From positions 186,001-250,000 of the forward strand of contig NZ_JACSOI010000001.1 of NCBI RefSeq assembly GCF_018728565.1: a stretch of 64,000 nucleotides of DNA, written 5' to 3'. Shown here one piece after another: positions 28,841 through 36,669 of this stretch. Made by a program: the position numbers and the translations under genes. The notes beneath the pieces are model-generated. The model was not told the origin of the DNA. It saw only the letters and a list, made by a program, of their open reading frames with translations, and did no database searches. Position 1 is the stretch's first letter, and the number at the start of each line of letters is the position of its first letter. The DNA comes from Zobellia russellii. Lineage in GTDB: Bacteria > Bacteroidota > Bacteroidia > Flavobacteriales > Flavobacteriaceae.

Positions 28841-31669
28841 TTATTTACCAATTCTAGCTTCCAGTCTACGTAATCTTTCTTCCAAATTGGATATTTTTTC
28901 TGATTGTTCTTGAATTACAGCTTGTTGTTCCTGAATTGCTCGTAACGCCACAACACTAAAACCCGAGTAATTAACTCCGAGCATACCATCATCGTCACTT
29001 TTACTGACTAGCTCAGGAAATAATGGCTGCACATCTTGAGCTACAAGCCCTAAAGTTTTTGTTTTTGTTGTATCTGCCTTGTAGACATACGTTGATGGCT
29101 TAAGAAGAGAAACTTTATCTAACACGCCTGGCAAAGGCTTAATATCAGTTTTAAGTCGTCTATCGGAACCTACAGTATAAGCCCCTGTACTGGCATTTAT
29201 AAGAGCTTTTAGTGTGCCCCCATAATGAAACCTTAAGCCATAACCATGGGTAATGTGCCAATCTAGATTTAAAGTACCATCTCGAAAACTAAGGCCAGAA
29301 CCCACAGATTGACTAGCTTGATTGATAGTTAATCTTGCAGAAGGACTACTGGTATTAACACCTACCCTACCATCTCCTGTAATTGTCATTCTATCCGCAG
29401 CTCCACTAGCATTACGAAAATAAAAATTAAGCTTTGCAACACTAGCATTGGCAGAGGGCAAACCCGCTACGTGCCAAAAAGAATCACTTACTGCATCATT
29501 GGTGAGTTCCAACCTGGCATAATCATTCCCTTCTTCCTCTAATTTTAACAAGGGTTTGATTACGGACGAGTTATTTCGAATATGTGCCCATGAAGAGACA
29601 TCTGCAATATCACCAAATTGAAATTCCCCTCCTTTATGCATTCTAAAATGTGCCAACCAACTATTGGAACCACTTTCTTTAAACCTATACTGTAAAGTTG
29701 CGCCCAAATTACGTGTACCTAATTGCCATTGATTTCCATTTTCCTTAAAACCCATTATTAAATCCCCCAAATTAGTCTGAATAAAGAGATCTCCTCCAAC
29801 ATGCATTTTCTTTTCAGGATTACTAACACCAACACCTACATTTCCACTAGATCTATATATATTACCTTCATCTTCTTCCCAAAGAGAACTTCCTCCGGCA
29901 CCCGTCCCAATCATCAAATTTCCATCAGCATCGGCCATAACGTTGCGTTCTCCTGTTCCAGCCAAATCACCTGAGCGAATTCCCTTTACAACATCTAACG
30001 TTCCATCATCAAGCAATCGAGTATGTACACTTCCACCCGTCAAATCTGTAGAAGAATACATTAATTCCATTCTTCCTTCTCCTGCCGTAAATGCCCAATC
30101 AGTATTTGCAGCTCCAGTCCGCATCCATTGTAAACTAACACTTCCGGCATCTGTAGATGTCATTCTATTGCGTAAAGTTCCTATACCTGATACTTCAAAA
30201 TTTGCATCTGGTGAATCTGTACCAACACCCACCTTACCACTATTAAAATAAATATCACCTGCATTATCTGTCCATAAAGAGCTTCCTCCTCCTCCAACTT
30301 CATCAGTACCGGCCACCCACATGCTTGTACCCGCATCCCATTTAGCTACTTGACCATCTGCCGTACCCTCAAGTCCGCTTATATTCGTGCCATCACCTAA
30401 AAGCAATCCGCTTTCCCCTGTAACATCCACATAATCACTTAAATCAACCGAACCCGTACCATCTTCAATGCTTAACACATCTCCAGTCATTATAAGTCCT
30501 TGATCATCCGTATCCACTAACCCACCAGCTGCCAATTCTTCTATTGCCGCTTGGGTATCAGCAGCTGCAAGTCCCGTTCCCGTATTGTCAAAAGGAACTT
30601 CGGAGGCGTTCTGGTCATCCGTTCCTCCCGGTGGAATAATCGTAGAAAGATCAACACCCGTTCCATCTTCTATCTGTAGCATGGTTCCTGAAAGTGATAA
30701 ATTCTGATCATCTGTATCTACCAACCCACCCGCAGCTAATTCCTCAATTGCCGCTTGGGTATCGGCAGCTGCAAGTCCCGTTCCCGTATTATCAAAAGGA
30801 ACTTCGGAGGCGTTCTGGTCATCTGTTCCTCCCGGTGGGATAATAGCCGATAGATCGATAGTTGACCCATCCGTTATACTTAAGTTAGTGCCGGAAATAT
30901 TAATATCTTGGATTTCATTGGTCGGGTCCGCATCTGCATCCGCACCTCCTGTGCCAGAAGCGACCAATTCATCCAAAGCCTCCTGAACATTACCTGCAGT
31001 AAGTCCTGAGCCCGCATTGTCATACGGCACTTCGGAAGCAATTTGAGCGTCTCCGCCTCCACCACCACTAAACAATCTATTATCCACATAAGTCTTTACC
31101 GCTCTTTGCGTGGGTAGAATACCGTTACTGTTTTCGGCCAGGCCGCCATCGTCCGATATTTTGTTGACTTGATTGCCTGAGCTTAAATTAAAGCCTCCTA
31201 AAATTCTTAAGTCGCTTTTTATTTTTACTTCTCCTACATTCTTGTTTTCAATATCATTGCCATTTGTCTCCCACTGTTGGCTCCCCGAAGCCATGGCGTA
31301 AGGAACCGCCATCAACTCCGTTGTACCCACCTCAGCACCGTTAAAAGAAACGACAACAAACGTAGCTTGACCCCAAGGCAAATTGGAGTAACTGCCACTA
31401 TTACTGTTTCCACTGCCTATTTGCAAGTTAAAAACACCATTGGCATCGGTGGTTATAGCATGAGTTTCTTCATATTGCGTAGCTGCATCCGCACTGCCAA
31501 ATTTTAAAGCAATACCAATATCTATGGTCTCTTGCTCCATTAATTCATTATCCGAATTACGGGCAACACCCTGGTAATTGATGTAGTTTTTCTGCTGTGC
31601 CTGCGCCACAAAAGTCCCGGAGAACATAAAGGCCAAGATTATAAGTATTGATGTGTAATTTTTTTTCAT
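28841..31669 (-). CDS. large secreted protein with C-terminal S74 endosialidase-chaperone domain
   Basis: 942 residues with a signal peptide (about 1-24, ending AQAQ). The first 120 residues form a beta-rich head (INYQGVARNSDNELM). Residues about 200-450 are low-complexity and contain two near-identical 68-residue units (PPGGTDDQNASEVPFDNTGTG and LAAADTQAAIEELAAGGLVD). Several beta-rich blocks follow. Residues about 835-942 are a Peptidase_S74 intramolecular chaperone: SDRRLKTDIKPLPGVLDKV, GLVAQDVQPLFPELV, then a coiled coil. In phages this domain trimerises fibres and cleaves itself off. In Bacteroidota it caps large surface proteins. Its start lies 4 bp after the type IX-sorted gene, so they form one operon. 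Confidence 0.85.
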   Translation of the reverse strand: MKKNYTSILIILAFMFSGTFVAQAQQKNYINYQGVARNSDNELMEQETIDIGIALKFGSADAATQYEETHAITTDANGVFNLQIGSGNSNSGSYSNLPWGQATFVVVSFNGAEVGTTELMAVPYAMASGSQQWETNGNDIENKNVGEVKIKSDLRILGGFNLSSGNQVNKISDDGGLAENSNGILPTQRAVKTYVDNRLFSGGGGGDAQIASEVPYDNAGSGLTAGNVQEALDELVASGTGGADADADPTNEIQDINISGTNLSITDGSTIDLSAIIPPGGTDDQNASEVPFDNTGTGLAAADTQAAIEELAAGGLVDTDDQNLSLSGTMLQIEDGTGVDLSTIIPPGGTDDQNASEVPFDNTGTGLAAADTQAAIEELAAGGLVDTDDQGLIMTGDVLSIEDGTGSVDLSDYVDVTGESGLLLGDGTNISGLEGTADGQVAKWDAGTSMWVAGTDEVGGGGSSLWTDNAGDIYFNSGKVGVGTDSPDANFEVSGIGTLRNRMTSTDAGSVSLQWMRTGAANTDWAFTAGEGRMELMYSSTDLTGGSVHTRLLDDGTLDVVKGIRSGDLAGTGERNVMADADGNLMIGTGAGGSSLWEEDEGNIYRSSGNVGVGVSNPEKKMHVGGDLFIQTNLGDLIMGFKENGNQWQLGTRNLGATLQYRFKESGSNSWLAHFRMHKGGEFQFGDIADVSSWAHIRNNSSVIKPLLKLEEEGNDYARLELTNDAVSDSFWHVAGLPSANASVAKLNFYFRNASGAADRMTITGDGRVGVNTSSPSARLTINQASQSVGSGLSFRDGTLNLDWHITHGYGLRFHYGGTLKALINASTGAYTVGSDRRLKTDIKPLPGVLDKVSLLKPSTYVYKADTTKTKTLGLVAQDVQPLFPELVSKSDDDGMLGVNYSGFSVVALRAIQEQQAVIQEQSEKISNLEERLRRLEARIGK
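30521..30848. repeat. tandem 204-bp repeat units inside the S74 gene
   Basis: A block of about 124 bp at 30521-30644 is almost repeated at 30725-30848 (offset 204 bp, 68 codons). The two copies differ at only a few, mostly third-codon, positions. A third, more diverged copy lies further upstream in the gene (about 30930-31040). Confidence 0.8.
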
Positions 31670-31673
31670 GGTT

Positions 31674-32156
31674 CTATTCTTTGATCAGTTTAAATGCTTT
31701 ACTATCCGTATTTCCTTCTATGTAGAGTTTTAAAACATATACTCCCTTGGCCATATAGGCCATGTCTATTTTGTATTCAGACTTAGACGTTTCTACTTTT
31801 TGGTTTAAAACGCGCTGCCCGTTTACACTGAACAACTCTATACCATACACTTTGTTTTGACTGGTAAAAACGGTCACTTCTTCTATAACCGGGTTGGGAT
31901 AAACCAAAATGTTGGAAGGATCTTCCCCTGGGCTTAGTGGTATGACCAAAATTCCTTTTCCTGCCCAAAAACCTTGATCTACAGAATTATTTTCTCCTAC
32001 CAAACCCACAATTGGCTCTCCAATAGTGAAACTTACCGAGACCTCTGCACTTGCCATAGTACCACCAACGTTACTAACAACACTGCGTTCTATTGATTGG
32101 GCAAATGAAAATGTAGTACTTGCTGATAGAAAAAAGAGGAGTAGTTTTGCTTTCAT
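31674..32156 (-). CDS. small secreted protein with type IX secretion sorting domain
   Basis: 160 residues with a signal peptide (1-19, ending SFAQ). The middle has GEPIVGLVGENNSVDQGFWAGKG. The C-terminal 75 residues are a type A T9SS sorting domain: NILVYPNPVIEEVTV, YGIELFSVNGQRVLNQKV, MAKGVYVLKLYIEGN, AFKLIKE. It should be exported by the type IX machinery and anchored at or released from the surface. It directly precedes the S74 protein gene (4 bp), so the pair may work together as a surface assembly. Confidence 0.88.
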   Translation of the reverse strand: MKAKLLLFFLSASTTFSFAQSIERSVVSNVGGTMASAEVSVSFTIGEPIVGLVGENNSVDQGFWAGKGILVIPLSPGEDPSNILVYPNPVIEEVTVFTSQNKVYGIELFSVNGQRVLNQKVETSKSEYKIDMAYMAKGVYVLKLYIEGNTDSKAFKLIKE

Positions 32157-32186
32157 ATGTGTTCATTTTAAGATTAATGTTTTTTT

Positions 32187-32219
32187 AATGTTGAAGGTTA
32201 ACAGGGCAGCTTCAACATT
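32187..32219. repeat. inverted repeat downstream of the 32240 gene
   Basis: AATGTTGAAG (32187-32196) and CTTCAACATT (32210-32219) form a 10-bp stem with a 13-nt loop. There is no U-tract in the leftward direction, so it is not a classic terminator for the leftward gene; it could be an mRNA stabiliser or protein site upstream of the 31674-32156 gene. Confidence 0.45.
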
Positions 32220-32239
32220 TTAATAATTGTCCTAAAGAG

Positions 32240-32470
32240 CTAGCTTCTTTTCTTTTTATAGACGAACACTTCCAAGCGATCAAAGTCTATTTTCATACTC
32301 TTTGAGAAACCGCTCAAAAATTTATGGGCAGCAAATAAAACAATCAAGAGTGCTTCTATGGAAATAAGCACCACTGGGTCTATCTTTTTGACCAAAACAA
32401 GCAAAGACTCTGCAAACAATAGTGAGGTATTAAATAACAGGGCTACAATTAAAATGATGGTGGTTTTCAT
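32240..32470 (-). CDS. small membrane protein of unknown function
   Basis: 76 residues. The N-terminus is a signal peptide or first membrane helix (1-20, ending LLFAE), a second hydrophobic segment runs from about 33 to 50 (PVVLISIEALLIVLFAAHKF), and a basic tail follows (VFVYKKKRS). I do not recognise it. Base composition and the signal-like start fit a real gene. It is the next gene down from the lipoprotein cluster. Confidence 0.55.
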   Translation of the reverse strand: MKTTIILIVALLFNTSLLFAESLLVLVKKIDPVVLISIEALLIVLFAAHKFLSGFSKSMKIDFDRLEVFVYKKKRS

Positions 32471-32927
32471 ACGTACAGATTTAAAATGTTCCAGAATTGG
32501 GTACTACCCGCTTTATAAAAAAGTTCTTGTGAGTACCTAGGTTTTGGGAGGAATGGTTTCTGATGGTTGCCATGGCATATTCTGCTAACAACAACCAGAA
32601 GAAACTGGTACAACTGCTCCGTTGAATGAGCAATACCGTTATGTATTGGAGATGAATCAGTTTCATTTTCTTTCTCTATTTGCTTGAATGGTCTACACCA
32701 TTAAAGATGAATAGGGGGAAACTGATTTGGGAAGGTTAGGAAGAAGCTTTCATCCGATTTAAAAACTCAAATAAATTGCCAGCCCCTTGAAACCACTGAC
32801 AAGATACTGGCAACTTTAATTTTCAAAAATTAAAAATGTACAATTTGATGGTTCTAATGTGTAATCTGCAAGAATATTGTAATTCTTTGTGAAGAGTGTT
32901 GCTAAACACCTTGGTCATTCAGTGGAA
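32471..32927. other. 457-bp intergenic region with a structured element
   Basis: No believable gene lies here. The main feature is a nested stem-loop at 32656-32726. A weak inverted repeat TTGCCAG/CTGGCAA (32776-32782 and 32807-32813) may be the terminator of the 32928 gene. Open frames across the stretch look like noise. Confidence 0.5.
32656..32726. ncRNA. possible structured RNA or mobile-element remnant
   Basis: Three nested stems: ATCAGTTTC (32656-32664) with GAAACTGAT (32718-32726); CTCTATT (32674-32680) with AATAGGG (32710-32716, one U-G pair on the forward strand); and AATGGT (32687-32692) with ACCATT (32697-32702), loop CTAC. Together they give a long 71-nt hairpin. No T-run follows on either strand. 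Confidence 0.35.
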
Positions 32928-33395
32928 TCAGGGACTTTGAACGGTCCTGATCTCATAGGACCATTTCCCCGCTCTTTTATATCCCTTGGAGATATTAGGA
33001 GACTTTACTACCCCATAAATACCTGCTGTTAACGCTGCGGCCCCAATAAATACGGAAGGCACAGTACCAACGGCCAATCCAACTAAAAACATGATACTGC
33101 CAATATGCAGAAAATTAACATGAATCATAATTGTATGAAACAAGGCATGACGTCTAATGATATCTATTTCTTGTAAGCTAACAATTATATCATCTACAAT
33201 AATACTATTTTGATTGAGCACAGTAAACCTCCCTGCAAATTTTTCACCTGTTTTGGTAATTACTTTGATCCTTCTGCTTTCCTCAATGGTTATTTCTTTA
33301 CCAGAAACCGAATTGACAATGGCCAACTGCTTTTCCTGACTAAGACTTTCTAGACAGAAAAAAAGACAGCATACCAACGGAACAAACACTCTCAT
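32928..33395 (-). CDS. membrane protein of unknown function with signal peptide
   Basis: 155 residues with a signal peptide (1-19, ending SLSQ). Residues 20-85 are a beta-rich domain (AIVNSVSGKEITIEESRRIKVITKTGEKFAGRF, NSIIVDDIIVSLQEIDIIRRH), which looks like a small SH3/Sm-type barrel. One or two hydrophobic helices follow (about 90-130, HIGSIMFLVGLAVGTVPSVFIGAAALTAG). I do not recognise the family. It lies 45 bp after the DUF4870 gene and is probably part of the leftward operon that starts at 34807. Confidence 0.6.
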   Translation of the reverse strand: MRVFVPLVCCLFFCLESLSQEKQLAIVNSVSGKEITIEESRRIKVITKTGEKFAGRFTVLNQNSIIVDDIIVSLQEIDIIRRHALFHTIMIHVNFLHIGSIMFLVGLAVGTVPSVFIGAAALTAGIYGVVKSPNISKGYKRAGKWSYEIRTVQSP

Positions 33396-33440
33396 AAGTT
33401 TCTATTTTAAACTTGTTATTTGCTAGAACAGCAAACCTAA

Positions 33441-33812
33441 CTATTGTTGAATGCCCGCGAACCAAACCTCATACTTCTTCCCCAAGATAGGGGCCGGAGC
33501 CTCTTTTCCGTTTAGGGCATTCATAAATGCCATGACCCACATGTACAATAAGACAAAAATACCCAAAAAGTTTATGACCCAACCTAAAATAGGTATCATG
33601 CCAATAACGCCCAAGGCCAAACCGGTAACACACAAACCCAATGATTGCCTAATATGATAGCTTGCAAATTCTTGTTTTTTCTCATTGTTCATTACAAATG
33701 CAACTATTAGGCCTATTAAGGTTACATAAGCCAGAATTGCCATTGTCTTATCATTTTCACTTGTAGCCGTAGCAGTTTGTGCCTTATTTAATTCAGTATC
33801 CGTATTTTCCAT
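33441..33812 (-). CDS. DUF4870-type small membrane protein
   Basis: 123 residues. A short soluble start (MENTDTELNKAQTATATSEND) is followed by three or four membrane helices: KTMAILAYVTLIGLIVAFVM, then FASYHIRQSLGLCVTGLALGVIGMIPILGW, then VINFLGIFVLLYMWVMAFMNALNG. The YHIRQSLG block is the family hallmark (Tic20-like/DUF4870). Function is not known; similar proteins have been linked to envelope stress in Bacteroidota operons. 22 bp after the lipoprotein gene at 33835. Confidence 0.8.
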   Translation of the reverse strand: MENTDTELNKAQTATATSENDKTMAILAYVTLIGLIVAFVMNNEKKQEFASYHIRQSLGLCVTGLALGVIGMIPILGWVINFLGIFVLLYMWVMAFMNALNGKEAPAPILGKKYEVWFAGIQQ

Positions 33813-33834
33813 AATTATATATATTTAATTGGTT

Positions 33835-34452
33835 TTATTCCGCCATTTTGGTCAATTGTTCTAGTTTGAGTTCGTTTACTATATCCCAAGTTTCTTCGGG
33901 TGGTATATCATATGCATTTATCGTTACCAAAAAGCGCTCTGCATAGGCAAACATTAGTTGGGTATCGTTAGACTTCTTCTTGTAGGTCTGTTGTGCCTTT
34001 ATCCCATTAACTTCAACCGTTTGTTGGTGTTTATATTCATCTTCCGTTTCCATTTCAAAATTACCCAGTAGTCCGTAACTCGTTGCCATCATACTTCCGG
34101 TAGGGCCCGCCCCATCTATTATCATAACATTAAACTTCTTCTTGCTATCTATCTTTTTGTAGGTGCCTTCCACAGAGTTAACCTTATACATTCCCGCTTG
34201 GCCCACTTTAAAACCTGTTCTGTCCAAGACCTCTAAACTCTTGGGCAACCACCCCTTTAGTTGTTCATTGGTTAAGGGAACGGCATCTTTCAGTTTTTCA
34301 ATTCTTCCTTCTACTTTTCTGGCTTCCTTTACAAAGGTGGATGCATTAGATACCCCTTCCTTAGCCTTGGATAACTTTTCCTTGACCTCGCCAACACAAG
34401 AGCCCAAAAGCAGCAAGAGTATAACCAATCCTATATTCTTTAATTTCATCAT
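33835..34452 (-). CDS. lipoprotein of unknown function
   Basis: 205 residues from the ATG at 34452 (or 34449), next to a GTGAAG ribosome-site-like run. An earlier start at 34473 would overlap the upstream stop and spoil the signal. The signal ends in a lipobox LLGSC (about residues 16-20). Residues about 25-60 are helical (VKEKLSKAKEGVSNASTFVKEARKVEGRIEKL). The rest is a beta-rich domain with GWLPKSLEVLDRTGFKVGQAGMYKVNSVEGTYKK and IMIIDGAGPTGSMMATSYG-like strands. Probably periplasmic; family not recognised. Second gene of the operon led by the 34807 gene. Confidence 0.7.
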   Translation of the reverse strand: MMKLKNIGLVILLLLLGSCVGEVKEKLSKAKEGVSNASTFVKEARKVEGRIEKLKDAVPLTNEQLKGWLPKSLEVLDRTGFKVGQAGMYKVNSVEGTYKKIDSKKKFNVMIIDGAGPTGSMMATSYGLLGNFEMETEDEYKHQQTVEVNGIKAQQTYKKKSNDTQLMFAYAERFLVTINAYDIPPEETWDIVNELKLEQLTKMAE

Positions 34453-34459
34453 CTTCACT

Positions 34460-34807
34460 TTATAGGTTGTCACAACTTTCCCTATCTATTTCTGCTTTTG
34501 CCTCCTTGATTTCTTGGTCAATTTCAGCTCTGCTGGCCGTAGGTATACAATCATAAATGTCATCTAGAGCATCTAGATAGGCCTTGGCCGCGCTATTATA
34601 GTCTGCACAATTCTCTGCGGTGGGGTTTTCCGAATAAGCAGAAGTCGCATCTGACCATGCTTGTAGTTCATCTGCATAACCCTGGGCCCAATTTCCTCCA
34701 AAGCAGTTTCCTACAGGGTTTAAAGGGTTGTCCTTGTCACAACCGTACGTTAAAATAATTGCCGCACCACAAACGGCTAAAAGAACTTGTTTTTTTAAAT
34801 TTTTCAT
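34460..34807 (-). CDS. small lipoprotein, first gene of the sigma-linked operon
   Basis: 115 residues from the ATG at 34807; starts at 34822 or 34813 only lengthen the signal. The lipobox is LTYGC. The mature part has six Cys residues in all (GNCFGGNWAQGY, AENCADYN, YDCIPTAS, RESCDNL), likely paired in disulfides, and is helical and acidic. It is an unknown family. The 27-bp ECF-type element at 34894-34920 lies about 87 bp upstream, and the gene heads a leftward unit with 33835, 33441 and 32928. Confidence 0.7.
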   Translation of the reverse strand: MKNLKKQVLLAVCGAAIILTYGCDKDNPLNPVGNCFGGNWAQGYADELQAWSDATSAYSENPTAENCADYNSAAKAYLDALDDIYDCIPTASRAEIDQEIKEAKAEIDRESCDNL

Positions 34808-34893
34808 AATCATTGTTTTCACTGGTTCATTAACTATTTTTTGTAGTGTTCTAGTGGAAAAACATCCTTATACCGAACCTCCTACATCCATTA

Positions 34894-34920
34894 GTGTCCT
34901 AATCTTTAAAAGGTAAACAT
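34894..34920 (-). promoter_or_regulatory. ECF-type promoter, copy 3
   Basis: On the reverse strand: ATGTTTACCTTTT, then 14 bases ending in AGGACAC. It is about 87 bp upstream of the small lipoprotein gene (ATG at 34807). It belongs to a set of five identical-length elements in this window. Confidence 0.75.
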
Positions 34921-34934
34921 CAAAATCAAAAAAA

Positions 34935-34960
34935 GTCCGACAACCTTACAGTTATCGGAC
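34935..34960 (-). terminator. terminator of the beta-helix lipoprotein gene
   Basis: GTCCGACAAC (34935-34944) pairs with GTTATCGGAC (34951-34960) through one wobble, and a run of T follows on the reverse strand. It lies 45 bp past the leftward stop at 35005 and 15 bp from the next ECF-type promoter. Confidence 0.85.
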
Positions 34961-35004
34961 CTTTAGACGTATTCCAATTATGTTTATCTCTTAAAGCTTA
35001 AGAC

Positions 35005-36552
35005 TTATTGATTACAGACATCACCCTCGGCTCCATTATCGGCGTATTCGTTTTCAGACTCCATAAAGTTTGCATTGGCCTTAACGTTTATTCCGCATCC
35101 ACCACTCTTGGTTATATGAGAGTTTTCAACTGTTAACTGGCCTGCTTTAACATATATAGCCGCCTTAGCATTACAGCAGTATACATAAGTTGAACCAGCA
35201 TTTTTGACCTCGGCATAACGAACTACATTAGACGCACTATTGGTTTCTACATGAATTCCGCGCCAGAAGCCGTTTATATCTTCAGAACCTCGAAAGATTA
35301 TTGGTTTCGTTTCTGTTCCAATAGCATTGAACCCACCATTGTCATACACACCCAAACCAGCATTTTCCTCAAATACAATCTCTACACCTGCTTCAAAATT
35401 TAAGCGATTTTTAATATCCAAAACATCATTATTGCCTATTCTATACGGTACATCGGTTGCTTTTATAGTTACTTCTTCTTCCAGTGTTGAATCTGTAATC
35501 AAAATATAATCCTCTTCATTACCTTGGTAAGATGATAAAGTACCGTCTATTGCGTCCAGCCCTCCCATCGGTAGCTTTAATGGTGCCAGTTCATGAGTGG
35601 TTATAGTATTGCTAGCATATCCGCTAAACTCAAAATCATCTCTTACCACGATACCGTATGATTTTCCATTACTGATTGTGGTATTGGTAATTGCAGATTT
35701 TCCGTCTTTAAGATATATAGAAGCAGCATCATTACAGCAATATACATAGCTCCCTCCTGCATCCGATAATTCTAAAAAATTTAAGGAATTAGCTTGTTTG
35801 TTTGATTCTATGTGGATGCCCCTCCAATATCCTTTGGTGGCTTCTTCTCCTTTCATTACTACAGGTTCTGTAGCGGTACCATTTACTGTAATGGACCCAT
35901 TATCGTAAACACCAATACCAGCATTTTCCTTGAATTTAATTACCACACCTGCCTCAATAACCAGCGGTGCTATAATGTCCACAACACATTCTACCAAATA
36001 ATCTACTTCTGCAGGACCGTTCTTTAAAACGGTTTCCTCACTTATATTACAATCCAAAATTTGTGTTTCTTTGCTCTCTTGCTCCGATATTGGAATATAT
36101 TGGCCTTCGCGAACCCATTTTTGAATATTTCCGGCTCCACTAGACCCAACAGAAATCCTAAGAGTATCATCTTCCTTAAGCTCCATAAAAGCATCATAGT
36201 AGTTATAGTCACTTCCCAACTCCCCGTATTTATAATTTTCCACATCTACAGCTCCAATATCACTCCATTTTACATCCCCCTTACTAAAAGATGAACCCGC
36301 TTTATCGGTAATTGTTCCTTGGGCATTTTCCACTTTCACAATCATTCCGTCATTAGGGATGTTATTACTGGAAATCCTAATCCAAGAACCTGCTAAATTA
36401 TCTAGTGTAAGTTGTTCTTCGGACTGTTCTTCTTGTTCTTGCTGTTCATCAACTGATTCAGGATCGTTGATACTGTCATTTACCCCCTCTTTGGTACATG
36501 ACACAATCATCAGGGCAATAAGCGCCATATACCATACATTTTTAGTTTTCAT
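35005..36552 (-). CDS. lipoprotein with duplicated beta-helix domain
   Basis: 515 residues from the ATG at 36552. The signal ends in a lipobox at IVSC (about residue 18), followed by an acidic, Gln/Glu-rich linker. Residues about 45-165 form a beta-rich domain. The rest is a right-handed beta-helix with two long repeats: each has ENAG-GVYDNG, a TEP or TKP turn, WRGIH-E(S/T)N, and SYVYCCN or TYVYCCN, in the halves about 205-350 and 375-510. The adjacent cysteines could form vicinal disulfides or bind metal. It is transcribed away from the sigma gene and has the ECF-type element 33 bp upstream. No catalytic motif is visible. Confidence 0.8.
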   Translation of the reverse strand: MKTKNVWYMALIALMIVSCTKEGVNDSINDPESVDEQQEQEEQSEEQLTLDNLAGSWIRISSNNIPNDGMIVKVENAQGTITDKAGSSFSKGDVKWSDIGAVDVENYKYGELGSDYNYYDAFMELKEDDTLRISVGSSGAGNIQKWVREGQYIPISEQESKETQILDCNISEETVLKNGPAEVDYLVECVVDIIAPLVIEAGVVIKFKENAGIGVYDNGSITVNGTATEPVVMKGEEATKGYWRGIHIESNKQANSLNFLELSDAGGSYVYCCNDAASIYLKDGKSAITNTTISNGKSYGIVVRDDFEFSGYASNTITTHELAPLKLPMGGLDAIDGTLSSYQGNEEDYILITDSTLEEEVTIKATDVPYRIGNNDVLDIKNRLNFEAGVEIVFEENAGLGVYDNGGFNAIGTETKPIIFRGSEDINGFWRGIHVETNSASNVVRYAEVKNAGSTYVYCCNAKAAIYVKAGQLTVENSHITKSGGCGINVKANANFMESENEYADNGAEGDVCNQ

Positions 36553-36584
36553 AATCTTATATTTTATTGATTCCACGGGTGTTT

Positions 36585-36611
36585 GTACCCTAAATATCAA
36601 AAGGTCAACAT
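36585..36611 (-). promoter_or_regulatory. ECF-type promoter, copy 2
   Basis: Reverse strand: ATGTTGACCTTTT, then 14 bases ending in AGGGTAC. About 33 bp upstream of the beta-helix lipoprotein gene. It is back to back with the copy that points to the sigma gene. Confidence 0.78.
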
Positions 36612-36640
36612 ACCCATTAAAAAAATTCTATATTTAGATG

Positions 36641-36667
36641 ATGTTTACCTTTTAACCAATTGAGCAC
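36641..36667 (+). promoter_or_regulatory. ECF-type promoter, copy at the sigma gene
   Basis: Forward strand: ATGTTTACCTTTT, then 14 bases ending in TGAGCAC, only 2 bp before the annotated sigma-factor ATG at 36670. If this is a true -35/-10 pair, transcription would start within the first codons, so translation from Met10 (36697) should be considered. Confidence 0.7.
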
Positions 36668-36669
36668 CA

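Noticed and set aside
28841-31669. Prophage tail fibre because of the S74 domain
   Set aside because: There is a Sec signal peptide, a T9SS-sorted neighbour and no other phage gene.
32187-32219. TGTTAACCTT on the reverse strand, similar to the ECF-type -35
   Set aside because: No AC-ending -10 at the fixed 14-base distance; the match is part of an inverted repeat.
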